Shown: positions 53,233 through 63,356, counted from the stretch's first letter. The stretch: 64,000 nt of DNA from Entoloma clypeatum (GCA_963565915.1 OY751490.1:4340001-4404000), one strand, 5' to 3'. Notes: a model not told the origin generated them from the sequence alone. Translations and numbers: made by a program.

Positions 53233-53475
53233 TATGACGTGGTCCTCATACCGTAGAGTCCGTAACAGATGGGCTAGCAATGCCTACACCAAGTATCTCA
53301 GAGCACACATGGAAATAATGGCATCCTACATACAGGAGAGACTCAAACTCAGAGAAGAGTTGGTGCGACATACCATACCACCAATAAGGAGGAACGGAAT
53401 GGCGGAAGCACAGTGACTAGAGTAGTGGGGTCGATGGAGCATCATGCATCATTGCACTCCTAAAGCTCTCATGGG

Positions 53476-53971
53476 TAGTGTTCTTGACCAAAAAATTGAT
53501 GAACTGGAGACTGGCAGTTCATTTTTCTTTTCTCAAAGTCTGAAAAAACTGGACTGGACTGGTAAAGACTGGTTTAAACCAGTTTAAAATCCTCAACCAT
53601 TTATAAACCAACCAAAAGCCTGTTTTTTCAATCAAAAACTTGAAAATATACCCAATTTGTTATCAATAATATGTTTCTCAAGCATTTTGGATGTAAAAAT
53701 GATTGAAAACTATATAAAAGAACATCTTTGCCTATAAAAGTACAGTTTTTGAATGAATATATGGTCAAAAACTGGAACCAGTTCATATTTTTCAGACCCA
53801 AAACTAGAACTGGAGGTGAACCAGTCCAATTTTTTTCCAAATTTGGAGAGACTGGAGACTGGTTGAGCTCAAAATCAGTGAGACCTGAACTGGCAGTTCA
53901 GGTCTCTTCCAGTCCAGTCCAGTCCAGTTCAGGTTCATTTTCCAGTTTATAAGACTGAACCTTTGAACACT
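53476..53971. mobile_element. hAT-1 element, 496 bp, perfect 8-bp TSD
   Basis: CTCATGGG duplicated at 53468-53475 and 53972-53979. Termini TAGTGTTCTTGACC and ACCTTTGAACACTA. ACTGGACTGG and AACCAGTT words throughout. Noncoding. Confidence 0.85.
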
Positions 53972-53978
53972 ACTCATG

Positions 53979-54530
53979 GGGGCAATGCTCTTCTCGACCC
54001 ACAAATCCAGCTAGCCAGAGCCCCTTCAGGGCCTTACTACTACTTTTTAGTTTTAAGAGAAAGTTTAAAAATAAAGTAGCATAGACGTAGTTTTTACATT
54101 TTTATTTTTATAAAAATTAACCCATCTGCACATAAACTAACAAATCATTGGTTGTATTAGATACTATGTATGCACAACTGATTATACAGCACCTAAGCTG
54201 CAAAACAACAGAGCCAAAGAGAGGGAGTCAAGGGCGTGAGATACAAGCGCCCTTGACAGAAGTCTTTGCCATTGTCATGTGGATGTGGCTAACAATCTTT
54301 TCTCCTTGCCGCATGCATGTTTTCCCCCACCTTGTGGTAAGGGGGCCCTCTCATGGCCCTCCTCACTGTTCTTTTCACCCACCCACCTCACCCTTGACAC
54401 TTTCCCAACTGGGCAGTTGGAAAAAGTGGGACACCACCAAGCAGAGCCTCCGCGAGTAAATTCCAGCGGTGTCATGCCGCCCACCCGTGATGCTCTTCTC
54501 AACCCACGAATCCAGCTAGCCGGAGCACCA
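53979..54530. repeat. 43-bp direct repeats flanking 466 bp of unassigned DNA
   Basis: GATGCTCTTCTCAACCCACG followed by AATCCAGCTAGCCGG occurs at 54488-54530 and, with a few changes, at 53979-54021. The interval has an AT-rich left part and a GC-rich right part and no gene. Confidence 0.5.
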
Positions 54531-54534
54531 CTCA

Positions 54535-55525
54535 GGACTGGTCTATTGGACCCATGCACAGTGGACCAACCAGTCTGCACTGGTCAGAACTGGTTTGGTG
54601 GGTTGATTAATTATACATGGTGGCTAAATATATATATGTATGGGAGTGGTAGCCATTGGGCATGAACGGAGGCTGTTCGACACATTGGGCGCGATTTGGC
54701 AGCTTTGGGCATGATTTGGCGGCTTTGGGTGTGATTCAGTGGCTTTGGGTGTGATTGGGCATGGGTGGAGGCCGTTGGGCATGAGTGGAGGCCGTTGGGC
54801 ACAAGAGGGGGCCATTGGGCACAGGAGGGACCGTTGGATGTGGGTGGAGGCATTGGGCATGGGTGGAGGCACTGGGTGTGAACGGAGGCCGTTGGGCATG
54901 GGTGGAGCGGCATTGGAGGTGAGTCAAGGCCGTGGGGTGCAAGTGGAGGCCGTTGGGCACAGGAGGGGCCGTTGAGCGGGTGGAGGCATTGGATGTGAAC
55001 AGAGCCATTGTCTGTGAAAGTAGGCTGTTGGGCACTAGAGGGGGTGATAGCGGGCCGTTGGCCACAAGTGGTGGGCATTGGGCGGAGGTGGTGGCCATAT
55101 GGAGTGGAGGTGGGGGATAAAAAGCACTGTGGGAACATTTTGCTGGCCGTCAACTTATGGTTTGACTTTTGGCAATTGCTGAGGTGCTTGGCAGTCAATG
55201 CTGAGTGAGTGTGTCATTGAAACTCGCGGCCTCAATGCCCAAACCGTGGCATCACAAGCCTCAAATATACATATTAACTGATTTAGGGATGTTTATAAAC
55301 CTATAAGAAGTATATATACAGTTAGATACATGAGCCATGTATAGTAGAGAGTCTGGGCAGCAAATTGATGTATCAAATCACACTGTAAATCGTGATAAAC
55401 AGTGCATCATGAGTTACCTCAAACACAAAAAACATCATTTCCTCACTTTCTCCTTTCCACAACCCCTTTAAACTATATGTAGTAAATATATACTATTGCA
55501 ACATTATATGTAAACCTATTCAGAC
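54535..55525 (+). repeat. hAT-1L copy, both ends missing
   Basis: Matches 29430-30500: the CAGTCTGCACTGGTCAGAAC start, GCCGTTGGGC array (54650-55100), TTTTGGCAATTGCTGA region and AT-rich part with GTGATAAACAGTGCATCATG. No terminal TAGTGTTT. Ends where an LTR fragment begins. Confidence 0.65.
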
Positions 55526-55905
55526 CTGTTATATCCATCTCCAAATCTCCAATCCACTCCAATCGTCCTCCAACATTCCGGACATCTGCATTTCATATTC
55601 ATATTCCCGTTTACTTATGCATCGCCTTTTCCGCATAGTCCATTGACCGACATCTCCGATGTTTGATACAGTTGCTGGCAACTTACACCACAACCCCGGA
55701 CATACTCCAATCATCTCCGTAAAGTAATCACATTTAGATATTTAAGCTCGTACCATACCTGTAGTTCCTCAGTTCGAATATCAACCAAGTTCACTCCTCT
55801 ACTCTCTGTTCATGCCAGAGATCCTCGCCGTGGTACAATACGCCGACGACATCCTCATCTTCTGCTCTTCCTCCATCATTACCCTTCGATGAGCTCAGTA
55901 CTGTG
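55526..55905 (+). repeat. LTR fragment, same family as 14275-14700
   Basis: Starts TGTTATATCCATCTCC. From 55685 it matches 14275 onward through TTCATGCCAGAGATCC. It ends at a minisatellite. The internal region of this LTR family is not in the window, or not recognisable. Confidence 0.5.
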
Positions 55906-56326
55906 TCTGAGTCATCTCATGCCCAATGGTGTCCCTTTGTGCTCAACGGCATTCCTTCACCCCCAACAGCCTCCACTCATGCTCAATGGCCTCCACCCAT
56001 GCCCAACAGCCCCCTATTGTGCCCCACAGCATCAATTCACCCCCAATGCCACTCCACATGCCCAACGGCATCAACTCACACCTAACGGCCCCTCCTCTGC
56101 CCAACAGCGTCCATTCACACCCAACGGTGTCCACTCACACCCAACAGCCCCCTCTCAATGGCCTTGTCAACTCACGCCCAACTGCCTCCCTTCGCGCCCG
56201 ACGGCATCTCATGCCCAACTGCCACAATGTGTGCCCCCTTTATTGCCCAACAGCCAACAGCCATGTAAATACATGTAGACACCCTGTACTAGTACCCAAA
56301 AAGACCAGTTTCAACCGGTCTGGCTG
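55906..56326 (-). repeat. CCCAACGGCC-type minisatellite
   Basis: Array of CCCAACAGC/CCCAATGGC variants in the minus orientation of the hAT-1L array, without recognised termini. The long open frames here are a by-product of the repeat. Confidence 0.6.
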
Positions 56327-56670
56327 TTCAGTGTGAGTTGGGTGAGACGAGACTGGGGGCATTGGGGGCAAGAGGTGTCCGTTGGGGCGGTAGACAACCA
56401 TTAGGCAGTGTTGGGCAGCAAGAGGTGGCTGTTGGGGCCGTAGACATCCATTGGGCAGTGGTGGGTGCAAGATGTGGCCGTTGGGAGTGGCAGATGGCCG
56501 TTGGGTGGTTGGACAAGAGCTGACATTGGGCAACAGGTGTGGTGTTGGCCAAGAGTCGTGAGGCAGTGCCACGTCAGAGTGTGACATGTGATGGGTACTG
56601 CCATGGGTTTGGGTTGCGAAATCACAACCCATACCATAGCCATGGATACCCATACCTGTGCTATTGCCTA
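56327..56670 (-). mobile_element. hAT-2 fragment
   Basis: Right terminus CCATACCTGTGCTATTGCCTA at 56670 is the inverse of the hAT-2 end. The next 200 bp match the left part of 7600-8590 in reverse (GTGCCATGT... ATGTCACACTCTGACG). Truncated at the left. Confidence 0.75.
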
Positions 56671-56952
56671 TTGGTTATGAAATCAATGTCCATGGATGTG
56701 CTCACTCTCCAAGTGGACCTTGGCACCGTCCTGTGGGATGGCCACACATTGACAAGGGATGCCGATGGACATATTGACTGTCAATGCAGACACTATGTAT
56801 GTCAAAAATGTTGGAAGAAAGCTGGACACTATGACTATGAATGCCTAGGCCCAGCTCATGCAGAGCTCGGAGACAACCAATATTAATTCGATGGCAACAC
56901 TGTACACAACATGGTGTTGAAGCCAGTGACTTCAAGTATAAACAGGGGATAA
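56671..56952 (+). pseudogene. Small Cys-rich ORF fragment, unrecognised
   Basis: A frame ending at 56886 gives GTVLWDGHTLTRDADGHIDC and QCRHYVCQKCWKKAGHYDYEC. The Cys/His spacing hints at a zinc-binding fold but no family is recognised. The upstream 45 codons of the frame lie in hAT-2 and are not part of it. Confidence 0.25.
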
Positions 56953-57297
56953 TGTTACACTTTTTCACCCTTTCCCTATGCACCTTCACACGACCCTCAA
57001 CCCTTGATCCCTACCAGACCCCGTTCACTTAACTCTGACGGCCCTGGGACACATGTCCCCTCTATCAGTGCTATGACTCACCTTGACTCCATTTGTATAC
57101 TTTTTCACTTGTTATCTATGACTCACAGCCTCATGGCCTTATCTCTGACTCTTATGCCAAAACCCCTTGAAACATCTAAACTAACCAATGGCTTATTTAG
57201 CTCCTGTGCAGCACATACTTATTTATAGCTATAGGATAATGTATATAAGACTTGTAACTTAGAGTAGAGGTCCTCAGCTTGATCTAGGCAATTAACA
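56953..57297 (+). repeat. Putative LTR, 345 bp
   Basis: TGTTACACTTTTTCACCC to GGCAATTAACA (TGTTA...TAACA), with a TATA-like GTATATAAGAC about 50 bp before the end. The first 35 bp recur at about 32128. No matching 5-bp flanks. Confidence 0.35.
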
Positions 57298-57759
57298 CTT
57301 ACTTGTCCACTTCTTCAAACACTCTCAAACTAAGTGCCTTGCGAGGACTTAGCTCTGCTAAAACCAAACCAAGTTGTCCTTCTGAGGAACTCGCTGACCT
57401 TGACCAAGTCAGCCTATTGAGGGACTTGTGTGTGGAAAACAGTACAAACCCACATGACTTGATACTTGGACTAATTGTAGGCTACTGCCGTAACAAGGGC
57501 CTCCTACTAATTCATTTGTAGATAATTCATTTGTAGATAATTCATTTATACTGCTACATAATGAGGTCAATCTTAGTCTGCAGTTCTGAAATTGATGTTG
57601 CAATGTCTGCCACATGCGGAACAGAACCACTTTGATGATTTGATGACGAGCGAGACAGTGGTGTGAGTGAAAATGTTGAGATGTTCTCTTCACATCCGAG
57701 TTGTCAGTTGCTCAAGCCATCCATGGCCTTTACTCTTCTCAACATCTTACTATCTCACT
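57298..57759. other. Unassigned DNA
   Basis: Includes a 72-codon plus frame (57303-57521) without similarity I can name and a short direct repeat TAGATAATTCATTTGTAGATAATTCAT near 57520. Nothing else seen. Confidence 0.3.
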
Positions 57760-58090
57760 CTTGTTGATGAGCACAGCCATTATTACTGGGGTTGATAAGG
57801 AGAGGAAGGTGGTTCAGGTTGGTGGAGGAGCTCTTTGGGGAGATGTGGATTGAGAGGCAATGGGAAATGGAATTGTGACAGTGGCTGGAACTGTCAACGA
57901 CATGAGTGATTCAATCCTTGAATGGTATGAACCCTTTTGCTCAATTCCTGTACTTTTTAGACCAGAGGTGGAGGGCTTGTTCATATGATTCTCAGTGATA
58001 AAGTATGCTACCTAATGAAGCCCTCAGTCTTATCTTTGGAGGGGTTTGGTCATCGTGAGAACTGCAAGTAGTAGGCCTACCTATACCTAT
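57760..58090 (+). pseudogene. Possible FAD-linked oxidase (BBE/PCMH-type) gene fragment
   Basis: The plus frame gives TGVDKERKVVQVGGGALWGD, a stop, then GNGIVTVAGTVND. This matches the pattern VxxGGGxxWGDVDxxA...GxxxVxGTVN of the FAD-binding domain in fungal berberine-bridge-like oxidoreductases. A possible 40-nt intron (GTATGA ... TTTTTAG, about 57924-57960) follows, then GGGLVH. Stops break the frame and the rest of the gene is missing. It is the only host-gene-like trace in the window. Confidence 0.4.
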
Positions 58091-58152
58091 CTAGACCTAT
58101 TGAGAACAACTTACTGAAATAAGAGAACTTGACCATGGTTTTAAAGTGTATA

Positions 58153-58632
58153 TAGTGTTTTGAAATCCAGTCTCAAAGACCTAGAACTGGACCAGAACCA
58201 GACTGGTAAAGACTGGTGAGAGACTGGACTGCAGTCTCAAGTTTCAGATTTTTGAGGATTGACCAGTCTCAGGTTCTTCAAATTTTGGAAAAAAAGAAGA
58301 CTGGTTCAACACCAGTCTTGATTTGAGACTCAAAAAATGTAAACTGATCATAGGTTCACATAGATTTTGTTCATCAAAGCTTCTATAAAATGTTTTGAAA
58401 TGTGTTATAAATGATATTTTGAAATAGTTTTAATAAATTGGAAAATGACCAGTTTAAACCAGTTTGAACCAGTCCTGGTTTACTTTTTTGAGAAAGGAAA
58501 GACTGGTTCACCAGTCTTTGACCAGTCCAGTCCTGGTTTCAGTTTTTTGGAGAAACCACTCAACCACTCTTGGTTCTAGGTTCTTAATTTTTTTGGGCAA
58601 AAAACCGGACTGGACTGAACTTTCAAACACTA
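58153..58632. mobile_element. hAT-1 element, 480 bp, reference copy with perfect TSD
   Basis: AGTGTATA duplicated at 58145-58152 and 58633-58640. Termini TAGTGTTTTGAAATCC and AACTTTCAAACACTA. About 13 GACTGG or CCAGTC words are clustered in the outer 200 bp of each side; the centre is AT-rich. No coding sequence. Confidence 0.9.
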
Positions 58633-58659
58633 AGTGTATATACTCGGCTGATTACTTGT

Positions 58660-58830
58660 GAAACTTGTCACAAGTCGTCAGATATTCGGCAAGTTGTCTG
58701 CAAGTTGTGCACTGGCTGTCATAATTCGAGTAGGTTGTTTGCAAGTTGTCAGATTGTGAGCAAGTTGCCTGCAGGTTGTTAGAATTTAGCAAGTTGTGTG
58801 CAGGTTGTCGCCAAACATTTAACACACGCC
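58660..58830. repeat. GCAAGTTGTNTGCAGGTTGT minisatellite
   Basis: About four imperfect units of roughly 35-40 bp built on GCAAGTTG and TGCARGTTGT. Noncoding. Confidence 0.55.
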
Positions 58831-58866
58831 ATTAATAAACTGTTACTTTTTTCCTCCCAACTTCTT

Positions 58867-59346
58867 TCACACAGTTTTCAGCACAGTCTTTGGCATCTGC
58901 AACGCAGCAATTGATGCCTGAGTAGACCAATGGAGCTGGCATTGCCCATGGGCAGCAAGCACAGGCTGACTGAGCAGACTGAGCCTGGCATTTGGAGACT
59001 CGGGGGGCTGGCTAAGCGGACTGAAATCTGTGCTTGGAGACTTGGGAGGAGGGCATGGATGGGCACTGGTGGGGTGAGAAGAGAAGCCATCCCTGCGAGT
59101 CTGCATGACCGTTCTTTCCATCTCATCCTTTTCATGCTGCATTTGATCGCGCTGACACTGCTTTTCTTCCTCCCATTGTTCCTGCTCTTGCAGCAATTGT
59201 TTCCACTCGTACCAATGCATCTCTGCTACCTCTGCCTGCGTGGGGCTGAGAGGGCAAGCGTGACCTGCGGCTGCGAGAACGATCTGGAGGATACCCCATT
59301 TGAGCTGATCCACAAATGGAGAACACAAGTTTGTACCTGGGCGCAT
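58867..59346 (-). CDS. Hypothetical ORF, Gln/Glu coiled coil and Pro/Ser tail
   Basis: An open frame of about 159 codons from MRPGTNLCSPFVDQL. It has a hydrophobic segment (LKWGILQIVLAAAGHACPLS), a coiled coil (WKQLLQEQEQWEEEKQCQRD) and a Pro/Ser-rich end. It stops just before the G7 LTR, and an ATG further upstream lies in the LTR. No family recognised; could be chance or a fragment of another element. Confidence 0.25.
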   Translation of the reverse strand: MRPGTNLCSPFVDQLKWGILQIVLAAAGHACPLSPTQAEVAEMHWYEWKQLLQEQEQWEEEKQCQRDQMQHEKDEMERTVMQTRRDGFSSHPTSAHPCPPPKSPSTDFSPLSQPPESPNARLSLLSQPVLAAHGQCQLHWSTQASIAALQMPKTVLKTV

Positions 59347-59357
59347 AATTGAGGTGT

Positions 59358-59791
59358 TGTAAGGGCAACCACTTTCACTTTTCACTTTTCCTTTCCTTTC
59401 TTCCTTTGCTTTCTATTCCACCATCGCCAACGTCCTCCGATCATATCCGCTGTCTCCGACATCTTATCCGCCTCTCTGCATCCGACGACTCCGCCCCCAT
59501 CTGCTACTCCGCACGTCGGATCGCAGGTACTATCATTCATCTTGTTTCCATTCATCCTTCATCACTACTCCCAATCATTGCTCATCATTCATGTGTCTCA
59601 TTTTATCTCTTATTTCATATCTCATTTTACTATTTATCTCGCTAGCTTGCAGGGGAATCCTTAGAACTTTCTCTTTGGATCTCCCTTGCAAGGTGTGTGT
59701 TGTATTACTTATCAGACTGCTCAATCTAAACTTCGGATCTCCCTTGCAAGTTATCTGAGTTCGAGTCTTGGATCGTAAGGTTGCCCTTACA
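59358..59791 (+). repeat. G7 5' LTR, 434 bp
   Basis: TGTAAGGGCAACC at the start and its inverse GGTTGCCCTTACA at the end. Gag of the same orientation follows within 20 bp, less than expected, because the leader and gag start are deleted. The 3' LTR is outside the window. Confidence 0.75.
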
Positions 59792-59810
59792 GTAGAAAGT
59801 TCTCTTCTAA

Positions 59811-60554
59811 TTGGACTGGGTCACTTGGGTGGACTTCTGTGCAGTCTTTACAGCGGAGTTCACTCCAAAGAATGAGGAACAGGACGCGAGACTGATCCTC
59901 AAAGGAGAATCCTATTATCAAGGTCAACGGGATGTTGAGACCTATATTGATGAGTTCAAAGACTACATTGACAAAGCGGGCTATCAGGAGGATACCAACA
60001 TCGTACTCAAATTCCGCCATGGTCTCCGTTCCGACATTCAGAACGAGATTGCCACCCTGACCCACGGACGACCTGCGGATGACAACCCCGATGAGTGGTA
60101 CTCTGCAGCACGAGTCAATGACGACAATAGGATTGCCAACAAAGCCTTCAAAGCCACTGCTCCGACCCGTACCTCCGCCTTCCGCAATGTTGTCGGACCA
60201 AGAGTACCTGGCACCTCAGTATTCCCTCGCCCCTACATTCCATTCACTCCGCACACAGCTCCGCTCGCATCTGCATCCGCTCCGCTGACAAGGGACCCCA
60301 ATGCAATGGACATTGATACTTCATGTGTCAAAGGCAAGAATGCCAATGCATGCTTCAGATGTAACAAAACGGGTCACTTTAGTCGTGAATGCCCCCTTCG
60401 CTTCGATGTTCGCTTCATGACAACGGAGGAGCAGGACGAGTTTGTTATGGAACAACTCGTGGTCAAGGACGCAGCGGAAGTCAACTCCGTTCTGCCCACA
60501 GAGTCTGCGGAGTCGGAGGGAGGACAGGAGGATTTTCCTCCCCACAGCGAGTGA
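59811..60554 (+). CDS. G7 gag (N-terminally truncated)
   Basis: Capsid-like retrotransposon gag domain (DWVTWVDFCAVFTAEFTPKN, VETYIDEFKDYIDKAGY, LKFRHGLRSDIQNEIATL), a Pro/Ala/Thr linker and one CCHC zinc knuckle, CFRCNKTGHFSREC. The frame is open to TGA at 60552. No ATG exists at the start; about 100 or more N-terminal residues seem to be lost in a deletion next to the LTR. Confidence 0.85.
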   Translation: MDWVTWVDFCAVFTAEFTPKNEEQDARLILKGESYYQGQRDVETYIDEFKDYIDKAGYQEDTNIVLKFRHGLRSDIQNEIATLTHGRPADDNPDEWYSAARVNDDNRIANKAFKATAPTRTSAFRNVVGPRVPGTSVFPRPYIPFTPHTAPLASASAPLTRDPNAMDIDTSCVKGKNANACFRCNKTGHFSRECPLRFDVRFMTTEEQDEFVMEQLVVKDAAEVNSVLPTESAESEGGQEDFPPHSE

Positions 60555-61321
60555 ACAGTGCGCCCTCGTTGTCTGCTAAAAATTGTTATGCTGCCTTATT
60601 TATGGAACAATATGATCCTATACCCTCCATCTCTAAGCCTGCAAACGATCCCATAGTTGCACCCAACTCCACAAATCCCATCCGCCTTCGCCTCTCTAAA
60701 TGGGAGCGTCGGCTTCCAAAACAATATGTCCTCGCCTCCGCTCACTCCGACAATTCTATTGAACTAGACATAGTTCTTGAAACTACCGACACCAAAGACA
60801 CACTATCACAAAAGGCCTTACTCGACAGCGGGGCAACAGGGTCGTTTATTGAACGCACTCTGGTCGAGAAACATCGACTGTCTACTCGAAAACTACAATG
60901 CGCAATTCCGGTATACAACATCGACGGAACTCCAAACGAGGCCGGAGCAATAGCGGAGGTGTTGGATGTAGTGCTCCGCTACCGGGATCACTTGGAATGG
61001 ACCCAGCTTGCAGTCACAAGTTTGGGAAAACAAGAAATCATGTTAGGCTTCACTTGGCTCAAGGAACACAACCCCGAGGTAGATTGGACATCAGGGGAAG
61101 TGAAGATGAGCCGGTGTCCTGCACGATGTCGGACATGCCACCAGGAGGCAGCCCAAGAGCGGAAGGAGCGGAAGTTCGAACAAGTCCGCATCCGAGCCTG
61201 TCGGATGGGTTCCACTCCGACGTCCAGTCTAGAGGAGGAGGCTCCACGTGGCCCATGGGTGGAGGATGTCACAGAAGGAGAGGAAGTGGAGGAGTTAGCG
61301 GATAACGATGAGGAAGGATGA
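60555..61321 (+). CDS. G7 protease (pol start), in the -1 frame
   Basis: Retropepsin-like protease: LDIVLETTDTKDTLSQKALL then DSGATGSFIERTL with intact active site, PVYNIDGTPNEAGAIAE and EIMLGFTWLKEHNPEVDW. A Cys cluster (CPARCRTCHQE) and an acidic tail follow. The frame is -1 relative to gag and is already open from 60389, so a programmed -1 shift in the overlap 60389-60552 is plausible; otherwise the first ATG is at 60602. The open frame ends in the LINE duplication (DNDEEG then stop); the acidic stretch resumes at 63387. Confidence 0.8.
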
Positions 61322-61322
61322 G

Positions 61323-63281
61323 GTCCCCAAGACCTTCTGGAGGTACTTGGGGTTCTTCTTTGATCAAAAGCTACTCTTCAATGAGCACTCCAAACGATAC
61401 GCCACTAAGGCCTTCTCTGCAACGGGAGCCTTACTCTCATTGGGAAACTCAGTCAGAGGACTTATGCCCAAACACAAGCGCACCCTATACCGATCGTGTA
61501 TTTTACTGATCGCTCTATATGGTGCCAATCTATGGAACTTCGACAGCGCCCGTAACAAAGGCGTCATCAAGTCTATCTCCAGAGTCCAGAGGCGTGCAGC
61601 CCTATGGATCCTGGGCGCCTTTCGTACCACCCCCACAGGGGCGGTCGAATCCCTTGCCGGCCTGCCCCCGGTGCATCTGCACCTAAGGAAGCTCTCCTGC
61701 AGGAACCGTGTCCGTATGCACTCCCTTGCACCACGACACATGACTGTCATGGTCTGCGACGAGGAAGACCCCTCAATGCGACTGTGGTACTCCCCGGAAT
61801 TTATGTACAACCTCAAATCCCCCCTCGTTGATATCTGGGCATACCGTGCAAATGTGTCTGTCCCCCTATCACCCTTCAATAATTACAACGAGCCAGGGAA
61901 ACACGTCCTAGACCGCTTTCCAGACCGTATCTTCCATGATATCACCCTTATCCGCGGCAAAACCGCTAAGGAGCGAGCTGAAGCCAGGAAGTTGCGCCTC
62001 ATCACCCTTAACAAGGTGTTCGATGCCAACATCTGCTCTAACAAATCCGCTGTCATTGTCACAGACACGGCTGTTCCCTCCCTCACGTCGGGCCACCAAG
62101 CTGTTGCAGCTTGGGAAACCTGGCACATGGGGCACTCCATCAATAAAGACTGGGCGGCTGGTGGCCTCGCAGTCTCTGACAACACTGAAACTCTAGCAAT
62201 AGGACACGGGTTCTCCAACCTGGTCACTCTGCTAGGAGGACTCTCTCAACTGGAAGAAATCCACATCTTCACCGACTCTGTCAACGCCATTCGGCGGGCC
62301 ACAGACCCGGACCTCCACTCCTCGCAGGCAACTGCGCTCGCTATCATCAGTAACCTGGTTCCTTGGTTTGAGGAACCAGGCCTGAAATCCAAGGTCTTCT
62401 TCCACCATGTCCCCGATTGCTCGGACCATGGCTTCGAACCCCACTGTGCAGTGCACGACTTTGCCTCCTCGATTCGCATCGAGTGTGGTGAATCGGCCTC
62501 CAGATCCCTCGACTTCAACATGAAGCAATTCACAGACGACATGCTAGGCGACTGGAACAACCTGTACCAGTCCCCCAAGTATGTCGGCCGTCACTACCAA
62601 TTCCCGAGGTCATGTGTTAGACGCCAAGACCATGCTCGGGCCAAAAGAATGAAACTGTCCCATCTCAAGGGCGGTACATGGCTTAAGGATGTGGGTCACT
62701 CCCAATCCCTCACGGCTCAAATGGTGCGCGGCCTCACCAGTCACGCCCCAATTGGCCACTATAGACATAGGTTCAGTATTGGCGACAAGACTGAACAATG
62801 CGACTGTGGAACAGGGTCCATCGAGGACTTCGCCCACGTACTATACAAATGTCTGCACCACCCCACTAGGCCCCCAGACATGCCCACCTTCTCGAGGAAC
62901 ACTCCCACCTGGGACAACTTCGGGAAATTCATTATGGATAACCCAGGGGCATGTGCCTTCAGGGATTGTCCAACGCCCAACACAACCGTTGGCGGTAATC
63001 GCGTGGTAGCGTGCTGGGTTCAAAGGGGTGCAGCCCCCTCTGGCAAGCAAACGCGATCGAAGGATAAGAACCGCATAGGCGCTTCTTTGGTGGGTAGGGC
63101 GCAGACACCCCCCAGCGCCGCTAACGGCCAACCTCGCAAGGTTGGAGTGCTCTTGTATCGCGCAGCCGAATATTCGGGTGCGCATACTAACGTGTTTGTT
63201 TATAACAGACACCCCCGTCCTGGCGCGAGGACTCAACAGCTCGACGGAGCTTTGCGCCGCTTGTTTTTCTTGCGTACATAG
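61323..63281 (+). CDS. LINE ORF2 C-terminal part: RT thumb, RNase H, zinc motif (partial)
   Basis: From VPKTFWRYLGFFFDQKLLFN, the RT thumb region that corresponds to VKAFWRYLGFFFDRRLTFN in the full LINE, through RVQRRAALWILGAF, an RNase H-like domain (VIVTDTAVPSLTSGH, WAAGGLAVSDNTE, IHIFTDSVNAIRRA, HHVPDCSDHG) and a C-terminal Cys/His motif (CDCGTGSIEDFAHVLYKC). Open for about 650 codons. The RT active site is absent because of 5' truncation. The intact frame points to a recent insertion. Confidence 0.85.
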   Translation, partial: VPKTFWRYLGFFFDQKLLFNEHSKRYATKAFSATGALLSLGNSVRGLMPKHKRTLYRSCILLIALYGANLWNFDSARNKGVIKSISRVQRRAALWILGAFRTTPTGAVESLAGLPPVHLHLRKLSCRNRVRMHSLAPRHMTVMVCDEEDPSMRLWYSPEFMYNLKSPLVDIWAYRANVSVPLSPFNNYNEPGKHVLDRFPDRIFHDITLIRGKTAKERAEARKLRLITLNKVFDANICSNKSAVIVTDTAVPSLTSGHQAVAAWETWHMGHSINKDWAAGGLAVSDNTETLAIGHGFSNLVTLLGGLSQLEEIHIFTDSVNAIRRATDPDLHSSQATALAIISNLVPWFEEPGLKSKVFFHHVPDCSDHGFEPHCAVHDFASSIRIECGESASRSLDFNMKQFTDDMLGDWNNLYQSPKYVGRHYQFPRSCVRRQDHARAKRMKLSHLKGGTWLKDVGHSQSLTAQMVRGLTSHAPIGHYRHRFSIGDKTEQCDCGTGSIEDFAHVLYKCLHHPTRPPDMPTFSRNTPTWDNFGKFIMDNPGACAFRDCPTPNTTVGGNRVVACWVQRGAAPSGKQTRSKDKNRIGASLVGRAQTPPSAANGQPRKVGVLLYRAAEYSGAHTNVFVYNRHPRPGARTQQLDGALRRLFFLRT

Positions 63282-63313
63282 GTCCTCAGACCAATGTAGT
63301 TTACTCTATGTCA

Positions 63314-63340
63314 AGCGGACTGTACCCCTAGTATACCGCT
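63314..63340 (+). other. LINE 3' hairpin
   Basis: AGCGG...CCGCT stem close to the poly-A, at the same place as ACCGG...CCGGT in the SINE-like element (49649-49673) and ACCGG...CCGGA in the full LINE (41415-41391, minus). Probably the recognition structure for the LINE RT (inference). Confidence 0.55.
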
Positions 63341-63356
63341 ATACAAATTGCTGACC

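Larger units (their letters stand above)
51244..53267. repeat. Solo LTR of G5, interrupted by Tc1
   Basis: TGTTATGCTTAACA to GTCCGTAACA, matching 18887-19291, with a perfect 5-bp duplication GATGG (51239-51243 and 53268-53272). Without the Tc1 element it is about 402 bp. No internal gypsy sequence, so it arose by recombination between two LTRs. Confidence 0.9.
51179..53415 (+). pseudogene. Tyrosine recombinase C-terminal fragment, split by a solo LTR
   Basis: Left exon-like piece 51181-51243 (LEYLLRGMSFEALKVKERW) and right piece 53268-53415 (ASNAYTKYLRAHMEIMASYI, ELVRHTIPPIRRN) form one continuous frame once the G5 LTR and one copy of its GATGG duplication are discounted. RWASNAYTKYLR resembles the C-terminal helix carrying the catalytic Tyr in DIRS or Crypton recombinases. 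Plus orientation, so it is not the missing end of the element at 9355. Confidence 0.6.

Noticed and set aside
53979..54021. The 43-bp direct repeat as target-site duplication of the hAT-1 at 53476
   Set aside because: That hAT-1 already has its own perfect 8-bp duplication CTCATGGG, and the second 43-mer lies 500 bp further right.
60389..60554. Canonical slippery heptamer for the G7 gag-pol shift
   Set aside because: The TTTTCC run near the gag end does not fit XXXYYYZ in the gag frame; frame relation noted but no signal claimed.
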